Of a stretch of DNA of 64,000 nt, positions 48,677-58,705 are shown piece by piece; position 1 is the stretch's first letter, and each line of letters begins with the position of its first letter. Source of the stretch: Hyphomicrobiales bacterium. Lineage in GTDB: Bacteria > Pseudomonadota > Alphaproteobacteria > Rhizobiales > Rhizobiaceae. The stretch is from assembly GCA_900471815.1 (NCBI GenBank), contig UICE01000007.1:372001-436000 (forward strand), in the 5' to 3' direction. The notes beneath the pieces were generated by a model. That model was given only the letters and a program-made list of their open reading frames with translations, made no database searches and had not been told where the DNA came from. The translations under genes and the position numbers were made by a program.

Positions 48677-48720
48677 GCAAGCTCAGGAAAAGTGGGCACC
48701 GGTTTTCCGTTCGAGCTTGC
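48677..48720. repeat. Palindromic intergenic repeat
   Basis: Outer arms GCAAGCTC (48677-48684) and GAGCTTGC (48713-48720) enclose an inner palindrome AGGAAAA...TTTTCC. The inner sequence (GGAAAAGTGGGCACCGGT) matches a short repeat I recall as common between genes in Rhizobiales. It sits between DUF1150 and pncB, and a second 10-bp stem GATCGCGTGG/CCACGCGATC (48730-48739, 48761-48770) overlaps the pncB 3' end. Confidence 0.6.
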
Positions 48721-48741
48721 AAAGCCAATCGATCGCGTGGG

Positions 48742-50049
48742 TCAGACTTTTACAGTCTGTTCCACGCGATCTTCCGCGCCAAAAATCTCCAAATATCGTT
48801 TTATCTCTGCAGGCTCGCCAGTGGCTTTCTTGGGATTATCCGAAAGCTTTACAGCCGGGCGGCCATTGGCGTAGCTGACTTTGCACACCAGCGAAATCGC
48901 ATTTAACTGGTCGTTGAACCGTGGCGCACAATCTTCGAAATCATTGGTGAGATTGGTGCCCCAGCCGAAGCTCATACGCACTTTCCCATCGAAGTGGCGA
49001 TAGGTTTCCTCAATCGTATCGACGTCAAGCCCATCGGAAAACACCAGCAATTTTTCGCGCGGGTCCTTACCCTTGGCTTTCCACCAAGCAAGGATTTTCT
49101 CGCCGCCTTCAATGGGCGGCGCGCTATCGGGTCGAAAGCCCGTCCAGTCTGCAACCCAATCCGGCGCATCGCGCAGAAACGCCGCTGTACCGAAGGCGTC
49201 GGGAAGTACTATCAAAAGATTACCGCCATAATAGCGGTTCCAGTCCTGAAGCACCTTATAGGGCGATGCCAGAAGTTCTTCCTTGGTTTTGCTCAGTGCT
49301 GCCAGAACCATCGGTAGTTCGTGAGCGTTTGTTCCAAGCGCTTCCAGATCATTATCCATCGCCATCAACACATTACTCGTGCCGGTAAATGAAGCGCCAA
49401 TGCCTTCCTTCAATGCCTCAACACACCAGCGCTGCCACAGAAATGAGTGGCGGCGTCGGGTGCCGAAATCGGAAATTCTGATGTCGGGGAGAGCTTGCAA
49501 GCGCTCGACCTTAGTCCACATTTTGGCCTTCGCACGGGCATAAAGCACATCAAGCTCAAACCGCCCCAAACGCTTCATCGCCGCGCGGGAGCGCAATTCG
49601 TTGATGATTGTAAGCGCGGGAATTTCCCACATGGTGGTGTACATCCACGGCCCGTGAAAATTGAGTTCATATTGGCCATCGCGCTTGATCAGCTCATATT
49701 CGGGTAGTTGGAAATTTGCCAGCCAACTCAGGAAATCCGGCTCGAATATCTGGCGCTTGCCGTAGAACGTGTTACCGCCGAGCCAGATCATCTCTTTCTT
49801 TGTGAAACGCACTTCCCGCGCGTGATCAAGCTGTTCGCGTAATTCCTGCTCGTCAATCTCGTCGCTCAGCCGCACTTTAGTGGTGCGGTTGATGAGCGTG
49901 AAGGTGGCATCCACTTTGGGATAAACGCCCCAAATCATCTGAAGCATCAGGAGTTTGTAAAAATCCGTGTCGAGCAGGCTGCGGACGATGGGGTCCAATT
50001 TCCACGTATGGTTGAAAACACGCCGCGCTATATCGGTTTTGGTCGCCAT
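48742..50049 (-). CDS. pncB: Nicotinate phosphoribosyltransferase
   Basis: Salvages nicotinate into NAD synthesis (nicotinate + PRPP to NaMN). 435 residues. Landmarks: [20 protein letters not shown] near the N-terminus, the catalytic region [20 protein letters not shown] (about 200), [20 protein letters not shown] and [20 protein letters not shown]. Start at 50049. Monocistronic by position: a palindromic element lies at its 3' end and the RND genes run divergently from its 5' end across a 265-bp gap with no obvious element. Confidence 0.95.
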   Translation of the reverse strand: MATKTDIARRVFNHTWKLDPIVRSLLDTDFYKLLMLQMIWGVYPKVDATFTLINRTTKVRLSDEIDEQELREQLDHAREVRFTKKEMIWLGGNTFYGKRQIFEPDFLSWLANFQLPEYELIKRDGQYELNFHGPWMYTTMWEIPALTIINELRSRAAMKRLGRFELDVLYARAKAKMWTKVERLQALPDIRISDFGTRRRHSFLWQRWCVEALKEGIGASFTGTSNVLMAMDNDLEALGTNAHELPMVLAALSKTKEELLASPYKVLQDWNRYYGGNLLIVLPDAFGTAAFLRDAPDWVADWTGFRPDSAPPIEGGEKILAWWKAKGKDPREKLLVFSDGLDVDTIEETYRHFDGKVRMSFGWGTNLTNDFEDCAPRFNDQLNAISLVCKVSYANGRPAVKLSDNPKKATGEPAEIKRYLEIFGAEDRVEQTVKV

Positions 50050-50314
50050 CGAATGCTATCCTTACGAATATGTCGCCCGCCATGTTGCACGGCAGACCCC
50101 ACTCATCAAGAAGAGCGACGGAGAAACTTCATTTCACGGGCAAAGTTGATTTGGACCGTTCAATTAAATCTTTGTAATCTCACCGATTTGTCATTAACGG
50201 CGACATCAAAGCGCTTTATTCTCTGCAACAGATAGAGTTGCTCTCTGCGGATCGCAGATGCACTTGACGAAAGTATTCGCTGGCTCCTTACCGGAACCGG
50301 CCTTGGAGTGTTGG

Positions 50315-51484
50315 ATGAAGGCCTGGAAACAAATTCTGATTGCCATATTGGTTCTGGTTGGTGCTGGAGCTGGCTGGTTCTATTTTTCCCCAGGTTCCAA
50401 TGAGCTGTTAAAGAAGGCCGGAGTTGTTCCGCCCTCCAATGCAACCGCCGAAACCGCGGCAGGCTCCGGCAGGCGGGGTGGCGGACAGAGTTTGCCGCTT
50501 GTCGTTGTGAAAACGGCAACTGAAGCCAAGATCAATGACCGGCTTTCAGCAATCGGTACCGGAAAAGCCAAAAGCTCCGTTTCAGTTACACCATTTGCAG
50601 CTGGCAGAATGACGGAATTGCTTGTCCAGTCCGGGTCAAAAGTCATGGCCGGTGACGTCATCGCCAAGCTTGATTCAGAAGCCGAGACGATTATTGCGGA
50701 AAAGGCTAGAAGTGCGCTCAAAGACGCGCAAAACAAGCTGAAGCGCGCTGAAAACCTCAGTACAACCAATACGGTGTCGGCTGTTCAGGTCTCTGATGCC
50801 GAACTTGCGGTGGAGAACGCGGCATTGGATTTGCGCGAGGCAGAGCTGGCCTTGGACCGGCGCGATATCAAAGCGCCCATCAGCGGCATAATCGGTATTC
50901 TACCTGTCAATGCGGGCAATTATATTACCGTTTCTACGCAGGTCGCTACGATTGACGACCGCTCAGAAGTTCTTGTCGACTTCTGGGTTCCGGAGCGTTT
51001 TGCGCCGTTGATTGCCGTTGGCGCTCCCGTATCTGCGAACTCAATTGCGCGCCCCGGGGAAACATTTCAAGGCTCGGTAAGCGCGATCGACAGCAGGGTT
51101 GATCCCGCCAGCCGTACCCTGCACGTGCAGGCACGCATCACCAATCCGAAAGATACGCTACGCGAAGGCATGGCTTTCCAGATATCCATTGCATTCCCGG
51201 GCGACATTTATGCTGCGGTGGACCCACTCTCGATCCAGTGGGGCACTGACGGTGCCTATGTCTGGAAGATTGCAGACGACAAAGCTAGCCGCGTTCCGGT
51301 TCGTATTGTCCAGCGCAATGCCGCCAATGTTCTGGTTGATGCGAATATTAAGCTGGGCGACGCGATTGTTACCGAAGGTGTCCAGTCGGTCCGCGAAGGT
51401 GGCACCGTTCACATTAAAGGGCAACCTGCGCCCAAACAAAACAGCGAAGAAGGTCCTCTCGCCTCCGCCGGCAAAGCTGGCTGA
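50315..51484 (+). CDS. RND efflux periplasmic adaptor (HlyD/AcrA family)
   Basis: 389-residue membrane-fusion protein bridging the inner-membrane pump to an outer-membrane channel. One N-terminal membrane anchor (residues about 8-27, ILIAILVLVGAGAGWFYFS), then a biotinyl-lipoyl-like domain (VLVQSGSKVMAGDVIAKLDS), coiled-coil hairpin (EKARSALKDAQNKLKRAENL) and beta-barrel (DVWVPERFAPLIAVGAPV-like VDFWVPERFAPLIAVG). ATG 50315 with GGAG at 50305-50308. The pump gene starts 7 bp downstream. Confidence 0.92.
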   Translation: MKAWKQILIAILVLVGAGAGWFYFSPGSNELLKKAGVVPPSNATAETAAGSGRRGGGQSLPLVVVKTATEAKINDRLSAIGTGKAKSSVSVTPFAAGRMTELLVQSGSKVMAGDVIAKLDSEAETIIAEKARSALKDAQNKLKRAENLSTTNTVSAVQVSDAELAVENAALDLREAELALDRRDIKAPISGIIGILPVNAGNYITVSTQVATIDDRSEVLVDFWVPERFAPLIAVGAPVSANSIARPGETFQGSVSAIDSRVDPASRTLHVQARITNPKDTLREGMAFQISIAFPGDIYAAVDPLSIQWGTDGAYVWKIADDKASRVPVRIVQRNAANVLVDANIKLGDAIVTEGVQSVREGGTVHIKGQPAPKQNSEEGPLASAGKAG

Positions 51485-51491
51485 GGACGTC

Positions 51492-54400
51492 ATGACAAAA
51501 CAGAACGACAATCTCGATACAAGTTTTACCGCCCTTTTCATTCGCCGTCCGGTCATGGCGCTGGTGCTCAATGCCTTGATCGTGGTGGCTGGTTTGGCCG
51601 CCTATTATGGCGTTGACGTCCGCGAGCTTCCCGATGTGGACAGGCCGGTGGTCACCGTCTCCACAATATTTGAATCGGCTGCCGCCGAAACAGTTGACCG
51701 GGAACTGACCTCTGCAATCGAAGGCGCCGTGTCACGTGTCTCCGGTGTTAAATCCATCTCCTCGAGTTCTTCGTTCGGTAGCAGCCGCGTCACAGTCGAA
51801 TTCAATGATGGCGTTGATCTGAACGTTGCCGCTGCCGACATGCGCGACGCAATCAGCCGTATCACCAACACGCTGCCCGAACAGGCCGATCCTCCGCAGA
51901 TCGTCAAGGCGGATGCGAATTCCGATGCAGTTATGCGGCTTGCCGTGACTTCCGATACGATGGCGGTTGAGGATATGACAGTGCTGGTCGAAGATCAGAT
52001 CGAAGATGTGCTGGCCTCTGTCCCCGGCGTTGCCGATGTGCAAATCAACGGCGATCGCAACAAGATTTTCCGGATCGATATCGATCAGGGCAAGCTTGCA
52101 AGCCTTGGCATGAACGTCGCCGACATCCGCAATGCGCTGACGACCATGGCCTTTGATACTCCGGCAGGCCAGCTGAACAGCAATGACCAAAGCATTGTTG
52201 TGCGGGCGACCGCACCCGTTACCACGCCTGAAGAGTTCGAAAACATCATCATCAAAGGCCGCACGAAAATACGTGACGTTGCCACGGTGACACTTGGCCC
52301 CGACATTGGCACGTCAAGTTTGCGTGCCAATGGCAAGACCGGTATCGGCCTTGGTATTATCCGCCAGGCACAGTCCAATACGCTGGATATTTCGACAGGT
52401 GTCCGCGCCGCAGTCGCTCAGCTTCAGCAGACCCTGCCGGAAGGTGTTGATATTCGCGTTACCAGCGATGATGCAGATTTCATCAACGGCGCTGTCCATG
52501 AGGTGGAAATAGCGCTGGGCGTTTCGGTTATCATCATTATCGCCATCATCTACCTGTTCCTGTGGGACATCAGGGCGACTTTGATTCCGGCGGTCAGCAT
52601 GCCAGTTGCATTGATCGGCACAATATCGGCGATCTATCTGGCAGGTTTTTCCATCAATATTCTTACGCTTTTGGCTCTGGTTCTGGCGACAGGTCTTGTG
52701 GTGGATGATGCGATTGTCGTGCTGGAAAATATTGTCCGCCGCCGTAATCAGGGCATGGGCCCACGCGCCGCTGCTGTTCTTGGCACGCAGGAAGTGTTCT
52801 TCGCGGTCATCGCGACAACGGTCACATTGGCGGCGGTGTTTGTGCCATTGTCGTTCCTTCCCGGCCAGACAGGCGGTCTGTTTCGCGAATTCGGCTTTGT
52901 TCTGGCCATCTGCGTGCTTCTCTCGGCGGTCGTGGCGCTTACGCTGTGTCCCATGCTCGCATCCCGTCTGCTGAGCGCGAGCGAGGCAAGTCATCATGAA
53001 GTTGCCCATGCACCGGGTGTGGTTGGCCGTATGGGCAATCGCTTTGGCGGCTGGTACAAATGGTTGCTGCATGCCTGTCTTGCTGCGCCCTGGATCGTGG
53101 TCATCGTGTCGATCCTTTTTGCCGGTGCCGCCTTTGGTGCATTCTCCCTGCTCAAACAGGAGCTGACGCCGACAGAAGATCGTGCGGCGACCTTCCTGCG
53201 CATAACGGCGCCCCAAGGTGTCAGTCTCGAATATCTCAATGATGAGATGCGCCAGATCGAAACATTGATCCAGCCTTTGCGTGATTCGGGAGAAATCGAG
53301 AATACGTTCTCCATTGCCGGGCAGAATGGCAACACCAATCGCGGCTTCATGGTGCTCAGCCTTGCCAAATGGAATGAGCGTACAAGGACGCAGCAAGAGA
53401 TCGTGGCCGATGTTTCCAAGCGTGTGCGCGCAGTGCCGGGCATTCAGGTTTTTGCCTCGCAACCCAATTCGCTCGGTATTCGCGGCGCAGGCAACGGTCT
53501 CCAGTTTGCTGTCGTGGGAACCAGCTACGCCGAATTGGGCACGACTGCCGCCAAGATCGTTTCCGAACTGGAAAAAGATCCAAGATTTGACAGGCCGCGT
53601 CTGACAAATGAACCAACCCAGCCGCAATTGGCTGTTACGATAGACCGCGAGCGGGCCTCGGATCTTGGCATAGACATCACAGGTCTGGCACAAGCATTGC
53701 AGTCGGTACTGGACGGCTACAAGATCGGTTCCGTATACATCGAGGATCGCAGCTTCGACGTCAAACTCGTCTCCACCACTGATCCGATCAATGATCCAAC
53801 CGATCTGGAAAATGTGTTCTTGCGAACCCAGGATGGCCGCTTTGTACCGATGTCGACGATTGCGCGACTGACGGAAGTCGCTGTGCCGCCCGCACTGACC
53901 CGTGAACAGCAAATGCGATCCGTAGCCATCACGGCAAGCCTGTCGCCTTCTTTCGCCCTTGGCGATGCCTATGCGCAGGCGCAGGCAATTGCCGAGCCAT
54001 TGCTGCCAGCTGGATATCGTCTCATTCCTCTGGCCGAAGCTGCCACACTTGGCGAAAACTCCTCAAGCATGATCATCACATTTGGCTTCGCCATCCTGAT
54101 CATCCTTCTGGTGCTCGCCGCCCAGTTCGAAAGCTTCATCAGCGCTGTGATCGTTATGGCCACAGTTCCGCTTGGGCTTGCCTGCGCGGTGTTTGCCATG
54201 GTGATCACGGGGACCAGCATGAACGTCTATAGTCAGATCGGCTTGGTGCTGCTTGTCGGTATCATGGCAAAGAATGGTATTCTTATCGTCGAGTTTGCCA
54301 ACCATCTGCGTGATCAGGGCCGCAATGTCCGGCAGGCCATTGAGGAAGCGGCAACGATCCGTCTTCGCCCCGTCGTCATGACAATGCTCTGCGCGATTCT

Positions 54401-54629
54401 TGGCGGTGTCCCGCTGGTTCTCGCCAGCGGTGCCGGCGCGGAAGCCCGTATTGCGCTCGGTTGGGTCATCGTCGGTGGCCTTGGTCTGGCTACAGCCTCA
54501 ACGCTGTTTCTCACACCAGTCGCTTATCTTCTTCTGGCGGGGTTCTCCAAGCCAAAGGCCGAGGAAGAGGCAAGGCTCCAGCGTGAATTGCTGCAGGTCA
54601 GTACAAAAGCACAACTCCCTGCCGAGTAA
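51492..54629 (+). CDS. RND multidrug-type efflux pump (AcrB/MdtB family)
   Basis: 1045-residue proton-driven pump with two repeats of one plus five transmembrane helices and large periplasmic loops, the hydrophobe/amphiphile efflux-1 pattern: N-terminal FIRRPVMALVLNALIVVAGL, the TM4 acidic pair in ATGLVVDDAIVVLENIVRRR, and the second-half LVGIMAKNGILIVEFANHLR. ATG 51492 with GAGGA at 51483-51487; the frame upstream is not part of it. No outer-membrane factor gene is in the window, so it probably uses a shared channel. The substrate is unknown. Confidence 0.94.
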   Translation: MTKQNDNLDTSFTALFIRRPVMALVLNALIVVAGLAAYYGVDVRELPDVDRPVVTVSTIFESAAAETVDRELTSAIEGAVSRVSGVKSISSSSSFGSSRVTVEFNDGVDLNVAAADMRDAISRITNTLPEQADPPQIVKADANSDAVMRLAVTSDTMAVEDMTVLVEDQIEDVLASVPGVADVQINGDRNKIFRIDIDQGKLASLGMNVADIRNALTTMAFDTPAGQLNSNDQSIVVRATAPVTTPEEFENIIIKGRTKIRDVATVTLGPDIGTSSLRANGKTGIGLGIIRQAQSNTLDISTGVRAAVAQLQQTLPEGVDIRVTSDDADFINGAVHEVEIALGVSVIIIIAIIYLFLWDIRATLIPAVSMPVALIGTISAIYLAGFSINILTLLALVLATGLVVDDAIVVLENIVRRRNQGMGPRAAAVLGTQEVFFAVIATTVTLAAVFVPLSFLPGQTGGLFREFGFVLAICVLLSAVVALTLCPMLASRLLSASEASHHEVAHAPGVVGRMGNRFGGWYKWLLHACLAAPWIVVIVSILFAGAAFGAFSLLKQELTPTEDRAATFLRITAPQGVSLEYLNDEMRQIETLIQPLRDSGEIENTFSIAGQNGNTNRGFMVLSLAKWNERTRTQQEIVADVSKRVRAVPGIQVFASQPNSLGIRGAGNGLQFAVVGTSYAELGTTAAKIVSELEKDPRFDRPRLTNEPTQPQLAVTIDRERASDLGIDITGLAQALQSVLDGYKIGSVYIEDRSFDVKLVSTTDPINDPTDLENVFLRTQDGRFVPMSTIARLTEVAVPPALTREQQMRSVAITASLSPSFALGDAYAQAQAIAEPLLPAGYRLIPLAEAATLGENSSSMIITFGFAILIILLVLAAQFESFISAVIVMATVPLGLACAVFAMVITGTSMNVYSQIGLVLLVGIMAKNGILIVEFANHLRDQGRNVRQAIEEAATIRLRPVVMTMLCAILGGVPLVLASGAGAEARIALGWVIVGGLGLATASTLFLTPVAYLLLAGFSKPKAEEEARLQRELLQVSTKAQLPAE

Positions 54630-54680
54630 ATATTTCGTCCAGTGCCCACAAACTTTAACTTTGACTGCAGGATGGCGTTG

Positions 54681-54800
54681 TGCGTGGTTCGACGGGCTCA
54701 CCATGAGGAATGTTTTGCTCGCAAGATAGTCGCTAGCTCGCCGAGCCTGGTTCCTTAACATCTATTATCTTCCTCATGGTGAGCTTGTCGAACCAAGCAC
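54681..54800. repeat. Palindromic repeat, copy 1
   Basis: Left arm TGCGTGGTTCGACGGGCTCA onward (54681-54709) and right arm ending TGGTGAGCTTGTCGAACCAA (to 54800) are inverted copies, about 120 bp overall. The same arms occur at 57811-57936. Similar GTTCGACAAGCTCACCATGAGG elements are dispersed in Brucella-type genomes. It precedes preT. Confidence 0.8.
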
Positions 54801-54847
54801 AGTAGGAGTGTAGTGAGACCGACAACACCCTCATAAGAATATGATTC

Positions 54848-54883
54848 TTGACCATTTGATAAAAAATTTGACCTTTTGTAAAA
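54848..54883 (+). promoter_or_regulatory. Two tandem RutR-like sites upstream of preT
   Basis: TTGACCATTTGATAAA (54848-54863) and TTGACCTTTTGTAAAA (54868-54883) begin exactly 20 bp apart, two helical turns, about 105-140 bp before preT. Each has a good left half of the RutR consensus TTGACCA-2 nt-TGGTCAA and a degenerate right half. A 7-bp hairpin GAGCCGG/CCGGCTC (54906-54924) follows in the leader. No other feature was seen in the 54801-54987 gap. Confidence 0.5.
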
Positions 54884-54987
54884 ATATGCCATTCTTTCCA
54901 TAACGGAGCCGGACGAACCGGCTCATCTGCAAATGGCTGTGATCCACGGGAACCGGACGCTGCCACAGATATGGGAGATGCCATTTC

Positions 54988-56445
54988 ATGGGATCGATGG
55001 ATTCAGGAATCCGTGACGTCAGGGCTGGCCGGCTCGCGAGCAGTGAGTATAGCGAGGTCTTTTCCGATCTGCATCCGCCGCTTTCGCGGCATGAGGCTTT
55101 CGTTGAGTCTGACCGTTGCTACTTCTGCTACGATGCGCCTTGCATGAATGCCTGCCCCACGGGGATAGACATTCCGCTTTTCATTCGCGAGATCGCCGCG
55201 GGAAATCCCACCGGATCGGCCAAGACTATCCTGAGCGAGAATATTCTTGGTGGTATGTGCGCCCGCGTATGTCCGACAGAGACCCTTTGCGAGCAGGCCT
55301 GTGTGCGTGAAGTGGCCGAAGGAAAGCCTGTAAAGATCGGCCTGCTGCAGCGTTACGCAACAGATTACCTGATGGAAAACGGCCAGCACCCTTTCACCCG
55401 CGCGGCTCCTACCGGCAAGTCTGTGGCAGTGGTCGGCGCAGGTCCGGCAGGGCTTTCTGCCGCTCATCGTCTGGCCATGCATGGCCATGATGTGACGATT
55501 TTCGAGGCCCGCCCAAAGGCTGGCGGCCTCAATGAATATGGTATCGCCGCCTATAAGAGCGTCGATGATTTCGCCCAGAAAGAACTGGATTTTATTCTGG
55601 AGATTGGCGGTATCACCATTCAGAACGACAAGGCACTTGGCAGGGATATCAGCCTTGATGCGTTGCGTGCCGGTTTTGATGCTGTTTTCCTTGGAGTGGG
55701 TTTGCCGGGTGTCAATGAGCTTGGCCTTGATGGCGAGGATGCCGCAGGCTGCATCGATGCTGTCGATTACATCTCTGTTCTGCGTCAGAGCAACGACCTT
55801 TCGGAAATCGCCGTTGGACGGGATGTCGTCGTCATCGGTGGTGGCATGACTGCCATCGACGTTGCAGTCCAGACGAAGCTGCTCGGCGCGGAGAACGTCA
55901 TCATTGCCTACAGACGCGGTCCGGAAAGCATGAATGCCAGCGAGTTCGAACAGGAACTTGCATTGAAGAATGGCGTGATTATCCGCCATTGGCTGCAGCC
56001 GCGCGCATTGACACGCAATGAACGTGGCGAGGTTTGTGGCATCACCCTCGACTACACGACCATGAATGATGGCAGGCTGGAAACAACCGGCGAAAGCGTC
56101 ACATTGGCCAGCGATCAGATTTTCAAGGCAATCGGCCAAATGCCCGCGGAAAAAATTCTTGCAGAAGCAGGTATGGCGCTTTCGCGTGGCCGTATCAGTG
56201 TCGATGAGGAGCGCCGTACATCAATTCCAGGAATTTGGGCGGGCGGCGATTGTATTGCCGGTGGTCAGGATTTGACCGTTGCAGGTGTGCAGGATGGCAA
56301 ACTTGCAGCCGAGTCAATTCACCGCGCTTTATCGATGCAGCCGGAAAAAGTCAGCGGCTTTGCCGAGGCAGTCATTGCCAGCAATTCCGAACCCGCGACC
56401 ACCTCTGCGCAACACACTGCCAATCCAGGCCACATTAGCGGCTAA
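54988..56445 (+). CDS. preT: Dihydropyrimidine dehydrogenase subunit PreT
   Basis: NAD(P)H-accepting subunit of uracil/thymine reduction. 485 residues. N-terminal iron-sulfur region with CYFCYDAPCMNACPTGID and CARVCPTETLCEQACV, then an FAD-binding domain (VAVVGAGPAGLSAAHRLAMH) and an NAD-binding domain (VVVIGGGMTAIDVAVQTKLL). It is related to GltD-type subunits; the pairing with preA 11 bp downstream identifies it. ATG 54988 with GGGAG upstream. Its control region carries RutR-like half-sites. Confidence 0.95.
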   Translation: MGSMDSGIRDVRAGRLASSEYSEVFSDLHPPLSRHEAFVESDRCYFCYDAPCMNACPTGIDIPLFIREIAAGNPTGSAKTILSENILGGMCARVCPTETLCEQACVREVAEGKPVKIGLLQRYATDYLMENGQHPFTRAAPTGKSVAVVGAGPAGLSAAHRLAMHGHDVTIFEARPKAGGLNEYGIAAYKSVDDFAQKELDFILEIGGITIQNDKALGRDISLDALRAGFDAVFLGVGLPGVNELGLDGEDAAGCIDAVDYISVLRQSNDLSEIAVGRDVVVIGGGMTAIDVAVQTKLLGAENVIIAYRRGPESMNASEFEQELALKNGVIIRHWLQPRALTRNERGEVCGITLDYTTMNDGRLETTGESVTLASDQIFKAIGQMPAEKILAEAGMALSRGRISVDEERRTSIPGIWAGGDCIAGGQDLTVAGVQDGKLAAESIHRALSMQPEKVSGFAEAVIASNSEPATTSAQHTANPGHISG

Positions 56446-56456
56446 AGGAAACCATC

Positions 56457-57767
56457 ATGGCTGATCTTTCATCGAATTTCCTTGGTATCAAATCTCCAAA
56501 TCCATTCTGGCTGGCCTCTGCGCCACCGACGGACAAAGCATATAATGTCGAGCGCGCCTTTAAAGCAGGATGGGGCGGTGTTGTCTGGAAAACCCTTGGT
56601 GAAGAAGGGCCTCCTGTCGTCAATGTCAACGGCCCGCGTTATGGCGCAATCCATGGTCCCGACCGGCGCTTGCTTGGTCTCAATAATATCGAACTGATCA
56701 CGGACCGCCCACTGGAGGTCAATTTGCGCGAGATGACCGAGGTCAAGAAGAAGTGGCCGGATCGTGCGTTGATTGCATCTATCATGGTGCCTTGTGAGGA
56801 AGAGGCTTGGAAGGCCATCCTTCCACGTGTCGAAGAAACCGGATGCGATGGGATTGAGTTGAATTTCGGCTGTCCGCACGGCATGTCCGAGCGTGGCATG
56901 GGCGCTGCGGTTGGGCAGGTACCGGAATATATCGAGATGGTGGTGCGCTGGTGCAAGCAATATACGCGCATGCCCGTCATCACCAAGCTTACGCCAAATA
57001 TCACCGACGTGCGTAAGCCAGCCCGTGCTGCCAAATCTGGCGGAACCGATGCCGTCTCGCTGATCAATACGATCAACTCCATCGTGTCGGTCGATCTTGA
57101 TACATTTGCGCCCAATCCATCCATTGATGGACGCGGTTCGCATGGTGGCTATTGTGGCCCGGCAGTCAAACCGATTGCCCTGAATATGGTTGCGGAAATT
57201 GCTCGTGATGCGGAGACGCGTGGCCTGCCTATCTCGGGGATTGGCGGCATCACCACATGGCGCGATGCGGCAGAATTCATCGCGCTCGGCTGTGGCAATG
57301 TGCAGGTCTGTACCGCTGCCATGACCTATGGCTTCAAGGTTGTGCAGGAGATGATTTCGGGCCTGTCCGACTGGATGGATTCACGCGGCTTCCGCTCCAT
57401 CGAAGATTTCCGCGGTATGGCTGTGCCCAATGTCACCGATTGGCAATATCTAAATCTGAACTACATCACCAAGGCACAGATCGATCAGGACCTATGCATC
57501 AAATGTGGTCGTTGTCACATCGCCTGCGAAGACACATCGCATCAGGCGATTACATCCATGGTCGATGGTGTGAGGCACTTCGAAGTCATTGATGAAGAGT
57601 GTGTTGGATGTAATCTGTGTGTGAATGTCTGCCCTGTAGAGAACTGCATCGATATGGTGCCTATGCTCTCGGGAGTCGATCCGCGCACCAAAACACCGGT
57701 TCAGCCAGACTATGCCAACTGGACGACGCACCCTAACAATCCAATGGCAAAGGTTGCGGCGGAGTGA
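56457..57767 (+). CDS. preA: Dihydropyrimidine dehydrogenase subunit PreA
   Basis: Catalytic subunit reducing uracil and thymine to dihydropyrimidines. 436 residues: FMN-binding DHOD-like barrel (LGIKSPNPFWLASAPPTDKA, GWGGVVWKTLGEEGPPVVNV, ELNFGCPHGMSERGMGAAVG) and a C-terminal 2x[4Fe-4S] ferredoxin domain (CIKCGRCHIACEDTS, CVGCNLCVNVCPVENC). Together with PreT it forms the NAD-dependent enzyme. Followed by a palindromic repeat and the convergent rutR-like gene. Confidence 0.96.
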   Translation: MADLSSNFLGIKSPNPFWLASAPPTDKAYNVERAFKAGWGGVVWKTLGEEGPPVVNVNGPRYGAIHGPDRRLLGLNNIELITDRPLEVNLREMTEVKKKWPDRALIASIMVPCEEEAWKAILPRVEETGCDGIELNFGCPHGMSERGMGAAVGQVPEYIEMVVRWCKQYTRMPVITKLTPNITDVRKPARAAKSGGTDAVSLINTINSIVSVDLDTFAPNPSIDGRGSHGGYCGPAVKPIALNMVAEIARDAETRGLPISGIGGITTWRDAAEFIALGCGNVQVCTAAMTYGFKVVQEMISGLSDWMDSRGFRSIEDFRGMAVPNVTDWQYLNLNYITKAQIDQDLCIKCGRCHIACEDTSHQAITSMVDGVRHFEVIDEECVGCNLCVNVCPVENCIDMVPMLSGVDPRTKTPVQPDYANWTTHPNNPMAKVAAE

Positions 57768-57810
57768 TGGGTTAGCCGTAGTTCTATTTAAACTTATGGC
57801 AACCCAGTTT

Positions 57811-57936
57811 GTGCGTGGTTCGACAAGCTCACCACGAGGAAAGTCGTAATTGGCAAGGGAGCCCAGCTCTGTTGCGATGAAGGCTGGCTTTGCAGCACCT
57901 AAAACTTTCCTCATGGTGAGCTTGTCGAATCATGCA
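57811..57936. repeat. Palindromic repeat, copy 2
   Basis: Second copy of the element at 54681-54800: left arm GTGCGTGGTTCGACAAGCTC onward (57811-57840) and right arm ending in TCATGGTGAGCTTGTCGAAT (to about 57936), arms also extended by AAAGT/ACTTT. The two copies flank preT-preA. No gene is encoded in the gap 57768-57972. Confidence 0.82.
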
Positions 57937-57972
57937 GGAGAGCAATGCAATCGAACGCGGCACTATTTTATT

Positions 57973-58626
57973 TCAATCGCGCGGGCGGATGCCGTTGAGA
58001 ATTATGCTCAGAACTGCCTGCGCGGTTTGTTCGCGAAAGCCTGGACGGCCAACTTGGCTACCCATAATAGCGCGAACCTGTACGTCAAAATCCGCATAAT
58101 GCTGGGTGGTTGCCCAAATCATGAAAATCAAATGATAGGGGTCAACCGGAGCAAGTTTGCCTTCGCCAACCCAGCGCCGAATGACGACGGCCTTTTCGTC
58201 AACCAGCGGTTTCAAATGCTTGGCCAGAAAGTCACTGATCGCCGGTGCGCCATGCAGCACTTCATTGGCGAACAGACGCGATGCTTCCGGATGGCTTTCG
58301 GACATTTTGATTTTGAGCGTGATGTATTTGCGCAATTGCTCGATCGGGTCGCCCGCCGGATCAATATCAGCGAGCGGGGCAAGCCATTCCGTCAGCGTTT
58401 CTTCCAACAGCGTCACATAGATATTTTGCTTGCGTGGAAAATAATAAAGCAGATTGGGTTTTGACATGCCGGCCTTGTCGGCAATCTGGTCGATAGTCGT
58501 GCCGCGGAACCCATAAGTGGAAAAAACATCAAGCGCCGCATCAAGGATCAAACGGCGGTTTATTTCCTGGATACGGGTTGTTCGTTCCGGGCCGCCATTC
58601 GTTTTCTGCTTCGCAGCTTTCGCCAT
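57973..58626 (-). CDS. rutR: RutR-like TetR-family regulator
   Basis: 217 residues. N-terminal helix-turn-helix STYGFRGTTIDQIADKAGMS and KPNLLYYFPRKQNIYVTLLE is close to RutR, the regulator that senses uracil in enterobacteria; the C-terminal part has NEVLHGAPAISDFLAKHLKP. It stands between preTA and the genes for the later steps of pyrimidine degradation, divergent from the aminotransferase. A RutR-like palindrome (58740-58755) lies in the divergent gap, so it probably controls this cluster. Confidence 0.85.
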   Translation of the reverse strand: MAKAAKQKTNGGPERTTRIQEINRRLILDAALDVFSTYGFRGTTIDQIADKAGMSKPNLLYYFPRKQNIYVTLLEETLTEWLAPLADIDPAGDPIEQLRKYITLKIKMSESHPEASRLFANEVLHGAPAISDFLAKHLKPLVDEKAVVIRRWVGEGKLAPVDPYHLIFMIWATTQHYADFDVQVRAIMGSQVGRPGFREQTAQAVLSIILNGIRPRD

Positions 58627-58705
58627 TTGCTAATTGCTCCACCCACCCGCGACAAAATGGCAATTCCGCTTGTCCCGGCAACGGGTTGAAATGCCTATAA
58701 AGCGC

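Noticed and set aside
52314-53912. 532-codon open frame on the minus strand inside the RND pump gene
   Set aside because: Antisense frame within a clear RND transporter; no family features or ribosome site.
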